Below, piece after piece: positions 9,173-16,840 of a DNA stretch of 64,000 nucleotides; the stretch's first letter is position 1; the number at the start of each line of letters is the position of its first letter. The DNA comes from Paenibacillus taihuensis (GTDB taxonomy: Bacteria; Bacillota; Bacilli; Paenibacillales; Paenibacillaceae): positions 157,837 through 221,836 of the forward strand of contig NZ_QTTN01000007.1 of the NCBI RefSeq assembly GCF_003386535.1, read 5' to 3'. The notes under the pieces were generated by a model. That model saw nothing but the letters and a program-made list of their open reading frames with translations. It searched no databases and was not told the origin of the DNA. A program made the position numbers and the translations under genes.

Positions 9173-12039
9173 TGTAGCCCTCCTGTAGTTTCGATAGTTG
9201 CAGCCGCTTCCCGGCTAACTTGCAGCTGTGATTGTTCCAGCAACACTCGGCGATAAGTGCCGATCGTTTCTCTTGCAATGGTGTTCCAATCATAGTCATC
9301 GATTACTTTATGAAATGCGTTCAACGCCATCGCGTTCGCATTGTCCTCATCTTGCAGCATCATGATCAGGCGCGACGAAAGCGAAGGAATATCTCCCGGC
9401 AGGACGGTATAACCGTCTTCGCCGTCTTCGACGATCTCTGCGAGTCCGCCGACGCCGGATACGATAACCGGCAGCTGCGCTGCCATCGCTTCAAGCGCTA
9501 CGATGCCGAACGGCTCGTAGAGGCTTGGGAATACAGCGGTGTACGCTGCGCGGAAGAGCCGATTTCTGGTGCTGTCGTCGATGAATCCGGGGAAGCACAC
9601 TTTGTCGGTAATGCCGAGCTCGGCAGCGCGGGATTTCAGCTCATCAAGCATCGGTCCTTTGCCAGCCAGCACAAACTTTGCTTCCGGACATGCCTCGAGC
9701 ACAGCTGGAATGCTCTCGAGAAGAATGTGGACACCTTTCTCGCGGACCATCCGGCCGACATAGAAAATGATTTTCTCATCCGGCGTTGCAAATTGCGCAT
9801 GTGTTTCCGCAGCCATCTCTTCATCAGCCTGGAAATGCTCCGTAATGACGCCGTTCGGGATAATGTCAATCTTGTCTACCGGCAGCTGGAAGAGCGAACG
9901 CAGTTCCTCCTCCATGTAGCTGCTGCACACGATGACGCGCCACGCTTCGTACGTCATCTCCCACTCTTGATGATGGATCTGATGCTGCAGCTCCGTGCGA
10001 ATACCTTGATTGCGTCCATGCTCCGTCGCATGAATTGTCGCAACGAGCGGTAAGCCGAACTTATATTTAAGTGCCTTCGCCGCTTGATTCACCAGCCAGT
10101 CATGCGCGTGGATGAGATTGAACACGCCGTAGTTGCTGATCAAATGGGAAGCGTAATCGGTCATAGCCAGATTCAGCTGGAGGATCCATTCCATGAATGA
10201 AATGTTGGACCCTTGATACGTCCCCACGCGGTGAACATGAACTCCGCCCTGCTCCTCATAGGACGGGTAGCCATCTACATGCGAGGTGACGACATGCACT
10301 TCTGTGCCAAGCTCAGCGAGCATCCGGCTCAGGTCGTATACATGCCTGGATAATCCCCCGACGATCATCGGCGGGTATTCCCATGCCAGCAGGAGAACCT
10401 TGAAGCCTGACGGCTTCGAATCAAGCATTGTCACGACGTTACTGCTGCCCGCATATCTGCCAGAAAGATAGACACGATAGTCAAGCTCCGGGAAAATAGC
10501 ATCTCGCTTCTCTACTTCTGCCAGCCAGCGCTCGTCTATTAAACCGGAAATCATCATTTCATAGAGTCGACCGAAACGTCCGACATGGTTGTTCACCCGT
10601 CTAATGGCGTAGTCGACCATTGTCCGATTGTCCATAATGAACGGCCAATCGCTGCACTGTGCCAGCAGCAGCTCGCGAGCCGCTTGGTCGAGCGCTCTAC
10701 GGGTCAAGCCATCTGCCGCCGGATAGCGATCTGCCAGCTCTATCATCTGCGCTTCCATATCGTGCAGATAACGATAGATCCACTGATTCGTATCGTTCAG
10801 CCAAACATCGCCATATCCGCCTCTTCCCCAGGTCGAGAAAGCGAGCTGGCACTGCTCATTAACGGGATATTCATCCAAATAAGCAGCAGGCGTGGAGAGC
10901 TTCACCGTCTGCTGTTCGGAAGCGATCTTGCGGAACAGCTCCTCCAGCCACATAGGACCTTCGTACCACCAGTGACCGAAGAGCTCCGCGTCATATGATG
11001 CGATAATGATCGGCTTGCGGTGCATGTTACCCGCGAGATGTTCGATTTGCTTCTCGCGATTAAACATGAAGTTGCCCGCGTGCTGAGCAGCTTTTTGCCG
11101 CGCCCAATCCAGTTGGTAGATCTGTTTCTCCATGTTCGGACCCGTGATCCGGTAGTATTTCATCCCAGTGTTCAATCGGAAGTCTTCGATCGGCATATGC
11201 GGATTGAGATAATCCATATCCAGGTCAAAGCCGATATCTCGGTAATATTCCCGATAGTCGTAATCGCCCGGATAACCTTCTTGCGCGCTCCATACTTGCT
11301 TCGACGTTTCTTGATCGCGCGCGAATGCGGCAATGCCTCCAGGCGTCACGATCGGCGCGTATACGCCCTGTATTGGCGACGGATCAGCGTTATGGAACAC
11401 ATGACTGTCAGTCATGAAGTACTGGATACCGAACTCACGCAGCACGTGATCGAGCTCCGGTTTGTACCCGCATTCCGGCAGCCAAATCCCGCGCGGCGCC
11501 TTGCCGAGGTACTTCGTATGAACGCGTACGGCGTTCTCAACCTGTGCCCGCAGCGCTTGTTCGGTGCGGATATAAGGCAAGAAAGCATGCGTTGCAGATG
11601 AGGTGATCAGCTCCAAATGTCCGAGATCCGACATCGCTTTGAAGCCATCAATGATGCAGCCATTGTACGCTTGCTCGAAGCGTCTCTTCGTATGGCTGAA
11701 TTTCTCCGCATACATCATGACCACTGGCAGCAGCGCTTCATCTTCTTGAACTCTAGCAATCTCCTTATCCGCAAGCGCGATAAGTCGATCCATATGTTTG
11801 ATATACCGCTCCTGCAACAGCGGGCTTGCGAGCATCGTCAGCAGCGTCGGTGTCATCGACATCGTCAGCTGAAACGCGACTTGATCGCGGACAAGCCCTT
11901 CCATCATGTCGAGCAGCGGAATATACGTTTCGGTAATGGCTTCGAACAGCCAGCGTTCCTCAATGAATCGTTCGCTTTCGGGGTGATGCACAAATGGCAG
12001 ATGCGCGTGAAGGACGACGGAGAGATATCCTTTTTCCAC
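9169..12039 (-). CDS. GH57 alpha-glucan branching enzyme fused to GT4 glycosyltransferase
   Basis: A 956-residue fusion. Residues 1-~530 are a GH57 domain of the 1,4-alpha-glucan branching type: HAHLPFV near the start, the nucleophile Glu189 in WLPECGY, the acid Asp350 in [11 protein letters not shown], and a DUF1957-like C-terminal helical part. Residues ~545-956 are a GT-B glycosyltransferase of the glycogen-synthase-like GT4 type, with [31 protein letters not shown] and the donor-site [12 protein letters not shown]. The GTG at 12039 was chosen because AAGGAAG lies six bases upstream and the gene then follows the DUF4912 gene by 22 bp; a longer frame to 12168 would overlap that gene. Elongation and branching in one chain suggest an alpha-glucan product. 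Confidence 0.9.
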   Translation of the reverse strand: MEKGYLSVVLHAHLPFVHHPESERFIEERWLFEAITETYIPLLDMMEGLVRDQVAFQLTMSMTPTLLTMLASPLLQERYIKHMDRLIALADKEIARVQEDEALLPVVMMYAEKFSHTKRRFEQAYNGCIIDGFKAMSDLGHLELITSSATHAFLPYIRTEQALRAQVENAVRVHTKYLGKAPRGIWLPECGYKPELDHVLREFGIQYFMTDSHVFHNADPSPIQGVYAPIVTPGGIAAFARDQETSKQVWSAQEGYPGDYDYREYYRDIGFDLDMDYLNPHMPIEDFRLNTGMKYYRITGPNMEKQIYQLDWARQKAAQHAGNFMFNREKQIEHLAGNMHRKPIIIASYDAELFGHWWYEGPMWLEELFRKIASEQQTVKLSTPAAYLDEYPVNEQCQLAFSTWGRGGYGDVWLNDTNQWIYRYLHDMEAQMIELADRYPAADGLTRRALDQAARELLLAQCSDWPFIMDNRTMVDYAIRRVNNHVGRFGRLYEMMISGLIDERWLAEVEKRDAIFPELDYRVYLSGRYAGSSNVVTMLDSKPSGFKVLLLAWEYPPMIVGGLSRHVYDLSRMLAELGTEVHVVTSHVDGYPSYEEQGGVHVHRVGTYQGSNISFMEWILQLNLAMTDYASHLISNYGVFNLIHAHDWLVNQAAKALKYKFGLPLVATIHATEHGRNQGIRTELQHQIHHQEWEMTYEAWRVIVCSSYMEEELRSLFQLPVDKIDIIPNGVITEHFQADEEMAAETHAQFATPDEKIIFYVGRMVREKGVHILLESIPAVLEACPEAKFVLAGKGPMLDELKSRAAELGITDKVCFPGFIDDSTRNRLFRAAYTAVFPSLYEPFGIVALEAMAAQLPVIVSGVGGLAEIVEDGEDGYTVLPGDIPSLSSRLIMMLQDEDNANAMALNAFHKVIDDYDWNTIARETIGTYRRVLLEQSQLQVSREAAATIETTGGLQ

Positions 12040-12061
12040 AGTAGACTTCCTTTCCGATGGT

Positions 12062-12769
12062 TTATTCTGTAATGGAGTATCCGGTGAACGCTGCAGCCCA
12101 TTCAGGCTGCTTAACCGGCTCGGCGCTTGCCCAGACGCTGCCCTTGTCAACAGTGTGGCGCTCGTCATTCAGCCTTGGCGTCTCGACCGCATTTGAACGA
12201 AGCAGCGTAATGAATCTGCCATCAAGCGACGTCGTGCCGAAATCAACACAGTAAGCCGTTCCTGCCGACATATCCCTCATAAACCAGTTGTCCGCTTCAT
12301 TGCCCACTTGAATATCCCATGTCCGATTCGCGTTATCGCCATTGAACGTTATGTATGATACGTCATACACCCGCAGCCATTTGGGCAGCTCATGCCATGC
12401 ACAGTGAAAATGCTGCTCGATCATCCGAATACGCCGCTCAGTCAGCTTCCAATATACATAGAGAGTCTTGGGATCCTTCGGGAGCAGCACAAGCCTGTCC
12501 TCATCGAGAGTTACAGACTCGGGTAAATAAGCGAAGTCCACATCAGGGAACCCAGCAGCTTCTTCCACTCTTCCACTTCCATTATTTCGGCTGCCTTGCG
12601 GTAATAGTCCATGCTTCGCCAAATGATACCTAACCTTGCTGCTGGTAATGCCAAGACGCGCTGCAATTTCCCGCTGAGACAACCCTTCATTCCTTAATCG
12701 AATGATTTCTTCCAAACGACAACGTACCCCCTTTTCTTCATTGCGGCCACTCTCAAACTCGCTAAACAT
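12062..12769 (-). CDS. DUF4912 protein with N-terminal helix-turn-helix
   Basis: Residues ~18-55 form a helix-turn-helix (GLSQREIAARLGITSSKVRY). Residues ~75-210 match DUF4912, with LVLLPKDPKTLYVYWKLT, LRVYDVSYI, NWFMRDMSAGTAYCVDFG and FITLLRSN; this domain looks like a carbohydrate-binding-type beta-sandwich. The protein is first in the operon with the GH57-GT4 and nucleotidyltransferase genes. A TATAAT box lies only 12 bases before the ATG at 12769, and a strong AAGGGGG lies upstream of a TTG at 12715, so the true start may be that TTG, which would begin exactly at the HTH. The role is unknown; a glucan-binding regulator is an inference. Confidence 0.8.
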   Translation of the reverse strand: MFSEFESGRNEEKGVRCRLEEIIRLRNEGLSQREIAARLGITSSKVRYHLAKHGLLPQGSRNNGSGRVEEAAGFPDVDFAYLPESVTLDEDRLVLLPKDPKTLYVYWKLTERRIRMIEQHFHCAWHELPKWLRVYDVSYITFNGDNANRTWDIQVGNEADNWFMRDMSAGTAYCVDFGTTSLDGRFITLLRSNAVETPRLNDERHTVDKGSVWASAEPVKQPEWAAAFTGYSITE

Positions 12770-12824
12770 CTACCGCACATTTACGCATTATATAAGGATC
12801 CGGCTGAAAAATTGCTCGAACGGT

Positions 12825-12885
12825 GCTGCATAAAAAAAATAGAGACATAGGCGCATCTAATGGCGATGTCCCATGTCTCTTCTTC
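12825..12885 (-). terminator. Intrinsic terminator in the gap upstream of the DUF4912 gene
   Basis: The arms AGAGACAT and ATGTCTCT plus inner pairing (about 12841-12881) form a hairpin followed on the minus strand by eight Ts. It probably once ended transcription of the pseudogene to its right. The rest of 12886-13103 holds only short dyads (for example 13052-13065) and no recognisable gene. Confidence 0.65.
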
Positions 12886-13103
12886 CAATTACATGTATTT
12901 AATTCGTTAAAATCCAGCAATGAAATCGTTTGCTCTTCCAAATACACATACAGGTACTTAGAACCATGGGACTAAGGACCTAATTCGAAATTGACCGATG
13001 CTGTCGGGTAATTTCCTGAAATTGGCCGGTGTTCGACAAGGTTGAAAGAGCACTCGACAGTGCTTGTAACATAAAGGTCACTTTTGAGTTGGAATGACCA
13101 AAT

Positions 13104-13193
13104 AACTGTTTGGTTCAGCTAGTTTCTCAACATGTTTTGGTCAGTTTTCACTCAGTTCAGAGTCGGTTTTATTCATTTCAAGGACCGTTTTTT
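13104..13193. repeat. Degenerate 22-23 bp tandem repeat, four units
   Basis: Four consecutive units (13104-13125, 13126-13148, 13149-13170, 13171-13193) share the pattern TCA-n2-T-n4-5-G-n-C-n-GTTTT on the plus strand, each ending in a T-run. Divergence is high but the phase holds. They lie immediately 3' of the Gfo/Idh pseudogene. Confidence 0.5.
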
Positions 13194-13204
13194 CAGCTTC
13201 CAGC

Positions 13205-14060
13205 TTAGCCTAGCAGCTCTTGCCGATACTCCTTCAAGTGAATAACTCTGCCTTCCAGACGTGACTTTTCTGCTGCAAAAGCCATCAGATGACTTTGAAC
13301 CGACACTTGCGCTCCTGTCAGTCTCGCCGTATTCCACCTCCGCTCACCAACTTAACGAAGTCGCGCATAATGCCATAATCACCGCCGCCGTGCCCTTCAA
13401 TCGGCGCATCGATTGCGATCGTCTTCGTTTCGCCGGTCGAGAAGTTCGATAACTCAATGACATTCTTCTCCATATGTGGCGAATTTGCCCGCCGGTGCCC
13501 ATCATATTCATCGTTCTGCCGCCTTCCATCGTAAAGGCGCACATCGTGAACACAATGGTCACGTCATTCGCGAACTCCAGATTGACAACCTGGTGATCGA
13601 CGACATTATTGTCGCAGCGGTAGACGCATCTCCCATACGGTCCAACCCGCAGCTCGTGCATGACCGCTTCCCTGCTGATATCGTCGCTGACCACTTTGCC
13701 AATCGCAAGACCAGCCCAATCCTCGCGTTCGAGTACATTCTCGGCGCGTAATAAGGGCAGGTGTTCTCCACGGGACAGCCGTCCGTGCAGCGGAGCGGCG
13801 CCCCTTCCGGAGCATGCTCTTCGCGAAAATGCGTCAGCGACCCGAAGGACGACACCTTCGTGCAGTCCGCATCTGCGAGCCACAGCAGCACATCCATATC
13901 ATGGAAGCTCTTGGACAGAATCATTGGGCTGGAGGTCTCGGAGTTCCGCCAATTCCCGCGCACGAAGCTGCAGCTCCTCTGGGAACTCGAGCCCGTACGG
14001 ATCGTATGCGCGAGCAACTCGTTGACCAGCTCCGATAAGCGCGGCCGTCACTTTAGACAT
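13205..14060 (-). pseudogene. Decayed Gfo/Idh/MocA-family oxidoreductase
   Basis: Pieces of one NAD(P)-dependent sugar/inositol-type oxidoreductase are spread over several frames in order. MSKVTAALIGAGQRVARAY (start ATG 14060) gives the Rossmann entry. VRGNWRNSETSSPMILSK and SFHDMDVLLWLADADCTKV follow, then RCTDGCPVENTCPYYAPR. Next come VNLEFANDVTIVFTMCAF, then APIEGHGGGDYGIMRDFVKL. The tail SVQSHLMAFAAEKSRLEGRV ends at a stop at 13205-13207. At least three frameshifts are needed. Roughly 110 codons between the Rossmann start and the VRGNW motif are missing, so there is an internal deletion too. Intact relatives are ~390 residues; this is clearly dead. Confidence 0.88.
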
Positions 14061-14147
14061 CAACCCGCAACCCCTTTCGATCAACTATCACACAATCTAT
14101 TTAGTACCGATTATGCTGCCGCTACAGCCCACGGAACAAGTGACTAA

Positions 14148-14178
14148 AAAGAACAAGACTGCCTATATTGGCAGTCTT
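14148..14178 (-). terminator. Intrinsic terminator after the GNAT gene
   Basis: A 9-bp stem (14155-14163 with 14170-14178) and a TTGTTCTTTTT tract on the minus strand follow the acetyltransferase stop by a few bases. Confidence 0.8.
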
Positions 14179-14185
14179 ATTGACG

Positions 14186-14740
14186 TTATCCATGAAGTTG
14201 TTCGAATTCAGCCTTCGTAAGTCCATATATGTACTCATCATAATGGCGGCCCTTCGTATAAATCATATCGCGCAGTGTACCTTCGAGCTTGAAGCCAAGT
14301 CGTTCCTGGAACGCAGCTGACCTATCATTAAACGCATACACATGCGCATTTACTTTATGATACCGGAGCTCTTCGAAGTAATAGCGCAGCAGCGTCTTCA
14401 CAGCATCCGTAGCGTAACCGTTGCGCCAGTGGTCTCGAAAGATGGAAATGCCGTATTTGAAGGTTCCGGTCCGAGCATTGCTGCCCCAAGTATTCATACT
14501 CCCTACGAGTGTTCCATCATGCGTTTCAATCGCCAGAAACACATTGTCTCCGTCCGTCACGTTATTCGATTGTTCCTCCGCCCACTTCTGAGTCCCTTCA
14601 TCCGAACGAGGAAAATGAATCTCGTCGCATAATCGCGCGTTCTCGGAATCGAGATCATTGTTGTGGTAGTTTTCCCAATCCTCCGGCTTAACCGGACGCA
14701 GCCTGACCTTGGAGCCCGACCAAACATATTGAGTCGTCAT
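14186..14740 (-). CDS. GNAT acetyltransferase, RimJ/RimL-like
   Basis: A 184-residue GNAT-fold enzyme that would transfer acetyl from acetyl-CoA to an amine. The opening VRLRPVKPEDWENY, GISIFRDHWRNGYATDAVKT (acetyl-CoA loop, R-n-G-Y/G-A type) and AFNDRSAAFQERLGFKLEG are typical of the RimJ/RimL (Acetyltransf_3) group. The ATG at 14740 has AAGGAGG nearby. It lies 19 bp after a nitrilase-family gene on the same strand, so the two may be cotranscribed. The substrate cannot be told. Confidence 0.87.
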   Translation of the reverse strand: MTTQYVWSGSKVRLRPVKPEDWENYHNNDLDSENARLCDEIHFPRSDEGTQKWAEEQSNNVTDGDNVFLAIETHDGTLVGSMNTWGSNARTGTFKYGISIFRDHWRNGYATDAVKTLLRYYFEELRYHKVNAHVYAFNDRSAAFQERLGFKLEGTLRDMIYTKGRHYDEYIYGLTKAEFEQLHG

Positions 14741-14759
14741 TCGGAATCATCCTCCTTCA

Positions 14760-15518
14760 TTAAACAAGCAGTTCTGGCCTCATCCTAAGCGGAAGTCTTC
14801 TTGTTGCTTCCTCGGGATGCATATCGCACACGACGAGCTGCTCTGCGCCAAGCTCAGAAGCACATATCTGTTCCCCTGAAGGTGCGATGATAACGGTGCC
14901 GCTGCCTTGATCAGGCAGCGCATAATTCACGCTCGCCATGAAGATCTGATTCTCGTTGCTGCGGCACATCATCGTATGCTGGAAGAAGGCAGGCTGCGAC
15001 ACCGCGCCTGTAAAATGCGGATGGAAGACGATGCTTGCCTCTCGAAGCGCCGCCCAACGTACAGTCTCTGGATATCTCCAGCCCTCGTGGCAGATGACAA
15101 TGCCAACCTTCACGCCGCCAAGCTCGAAGATTTGTCTGCCTGCTCCAGCCGTATAACCGAACTGATCTTCATCGGGATCGATCTGGTTCTTCGTCTGATA
15201 GCCCCGCAGCTCCCCTTCAGCCGAGATGACGAAGGCGACCAGGTGCAAGCCTAGCTCGTCCTGCCATTCTGTCGGCAAAATGACTGCGATTCCATGCCGT
15301 TTCGCCAGCTCGCGCACCTGTTCTATGCTTGCTGTCATGCGCTCATGATCGTAAGGCTCAACCTCGTAACCGACACCTCGGAGCCCGGGCAGTATCGATT
15401 CGGGAAAACAAATAACGTCACATTGCTGCTGCGCCCCTTTGGCGAGCATTTCCGTTACAGCGGCTAATCCGTCTTGAAGGCTTGAAGGAAATCTCGTTTG
15501 CGCCAGTCCGATTCTCAT
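14760..15518 (-). CDS. Carbon-nitrogen hydrolase (nitrilase superfamily)
   Basis: A 252-residue amidase/nitrilase-fold protein with the catalytic triad in place: Glu40 (CFPESIL), Lys110 (QTKNQID) and Cys143 (VICHEGW). Length and motifs match single-domain CN-hydrolases that cleave amides or carbamoyl groups. Residues after the Cys (HEGWRYPETVRWAAL) are conserved-looking, so it should be active. AGGAGG precedes the ATG. It is upstream of the GNAT gene in the same direction; no pathway context indicates the substrate. Confidence 0.87.
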   Translation of the reverse strand: MRIGLAQTRFPSSLQDGLAAVTEMLAKGAQQQCDVICFPESILPGLRGVGYEVEPYDHERMTASIEQVRELAKRHGIAVILPTEWQDELGLHLVAFVISAEGELRGYQTKNQIDPDEDQFGYTAGAGRQIFELGGVKVGIVICHEGWRYPETVRWAALREASIVFHPHFTGAVSQPAFFQHTMMCRSNENQIFMASVNYALPDQGSGTVIIAPSGEQICASELGAEQLVVCDMHPEEATRRLPLRMRPELLV

Positions 15519-15618
15519 TGTTATCCTCCTGCTGCGTTCATGCTGCTTGCTCTTGTACTTCCATTCTTCTACTAAGTTAGCATAAAATGAGGAGATGATC
15601 GACAGCTTTTTCCATGCA

Positions 15619-15649
15619 GCAAAAAGAACCGCTGCAGCAGCGGTTCTTC
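15619..15649 (-). terminator. Intrinsic terminator of the nirBD-hemD operon
   Basis: The stem AGAACCGCTGC with its complement (15625-15646) is followed on the minus strand by TTTTTGC. It follows the hemD stop directly. Confidence 0.85.
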
Positions 15650-15653
15650 TTAA

Positions 15654-16487
15654 CTAATTCGCAGCAAGTAGTCGCTCGCCAGCTTCATTGTAATACTTGC
15701 TCATGGCGACGAGCATATTGCCCATACGCTCTTCCTCCGGATACAAGACACGCGATACGCCTTCTTCCCGCATCGCTTCGGCGGTCACTTTGCCAATCGC
15801 CACTGCGAGCACCCGATCTGCAAAAGCATCACGAACCGCTTCTGCTACGCCCAGCCTCTCCGCACATCCCATCACAAAACGAACCTGAACCGTGCTCGTT
15901 AACGTGACCGCATCTATCTGTCCGTGAATGATCTCCTGCAGTAGCTGCTCAATAACCTCATCTGCAGGCGGAACATGCCGGTATGGCAGTAGCTCTTCGC
16001 ATACAGCGCCCCGCTGCGCCAGCTCTGCAGTGAGCTTCGGCGCGGGATCTCCATACAGCTGAAGCGCAATTCGGCTGCCCCGTAGATCATAACCATCGTC
16101 GAGCGCCCGCAGCAGTCCGGCTGTTGTGCCGTCATCATCGCGAACTTCAGGCGTCAGACCAAGCTTGCGGAGCGCATTGACTGTCTTGTATCCGCGCGCT
16201 GCGAGCTTCATTCGGCCAAGCGCTGCCAGGAATGGCTCAGCTAAGCCGAGATTTTCCGCGGTAAGCATAAGCGCTTCTGTCCCGGCTCCCGTCGTGAGCA
16301 CGAGCCAATCAGCTGGCTGATCAATGAGCGCCCGAAGCTGCAATTCAATCTGGGTATCGTCGAGAAAAACAGTGCCTTGAGCTGGACGAATAACAGCTGT
16401 ACCGCCGAATTTGCCGATCATGCGGCTCAACTCCTCCGCTTTGCGAGGACCGGTCACCGCAATGATTTTGCCATCTAGTCTTGCCAT
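15654..16487 (-). CDS. hemD: Uroporphyrinogen-III synthase (HemD family)
   Basis: The protein (277 residues) has the two-lobed HemD layout: ITVTGPRK-like VTGPRKAEELSRM at the start, WLVLTTGAGTEAL, LLPYRHVPP between lobes, AVTLTSTVQVRFVM and AVAIGKVTAEAMREEGV at the end. HemD closes hydroxymethylbilane to uroporphyrinogen III, the precursor of sirohaem. It follows nirD by 20 bp with GGGAG before its ATG, so it is likely dedicated to supplying sirohaem for NirB. The main haem-pathway hemD would be elsewhere in the genome. Confidence 0.87.
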   Translation of the reverse strand: MARLDGKIIAVTGPRKAEELSRMIGKFGGTAVIRPAQGTVFLDDTQIELQLRALIDQPADWLVLTTGAGTEALMLTAENLGLAEPFLAALGRMKLAARGYKTVNALRKLGLTPEVRDDDGTTAGLLRALDDGYDLRGSRIALQLYGDPAPKLTAELAQRGAVCEELLPYRHVPPADEVIEQLLQEIIHGQIDAVTLTSTVQVRFVMGCAERLGVAEAVRDAFADRVLAVAIGKVTAEAMREEGVSRVLYPEEERMGNMLVAMSKYYNEAGERLLAAN

Positions 16488-16507
16488 ACCCGCACTCCCT
16501 CTCTACG

Positions 16508-16840
16508 CTACGATACTTTGGACTCCTTGAGCTCGATCTGCAGAACTACGTTATCCCTCTCATCGATGAAGACCGGAAACGTCTGCACGCAACCGTCGTC
16601 CGGCGCTTGCACCAGTCCGTCATTCAAACTGATTTTCCAGTCGTGCAACGGACAATAGACGTGGCTCCCGCATACTATGCCCTCCGACAATTTGCCGCCT
16701 TTGTGCGGACAACGGTTCTCAATCGCGGCAACGGTGCCGTCGGATTGCTTGAACAGGGCAAGCTCGAGCTCGCCTAAACGGACGACACGCCCTCTGCGTT
16801 CAGGAAATTCGGACACATGTCCGATGATGATTTCATTCAT
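16508..16840 (-). CDS. nirD: Nitrite reductase small subunit (Rieske protein)
   Basis: The 110-residue protein carries the Rieske [2Fe-2S] ligands in CPHKGG and CPLHDW, with the spacing of NirD. It partners NirB in NAD(P)H-dependent nitrite reduction to ammonium in the cytoplasm. Its ATG overlaps the nirB stop (ATGA, 16837-16840), so the subunits are coupled in synthesis. It corresponds to B. subtilis NasE. Confidence 0.94.
   Translation of the reverse strand: MNEIIIGHVSEFPERRGRVVRLGELELALFKQSDGTVAAIENRCPHKGGKLSEGIVCGSHVYCPLHDWKISLNDGLVQAPDDGCVQTFPVFIDERDNVVLQIELKESKVS

Noticed and set aside
12040..12168. N-terminal extension of the GH57-GT4 fusion
   Set aside because: It would overlap the upstream gene by ~107 bp, while the GTG at 12039 has a good ribosome site and starts right at the GH57 domain.
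12762..12947. Minus-strand frame of 61 codons before the DUF4912 gene
   Set aside because: It runs through a strong terminator hairpin and overlaps the DUF4912 start without a ribosome site.
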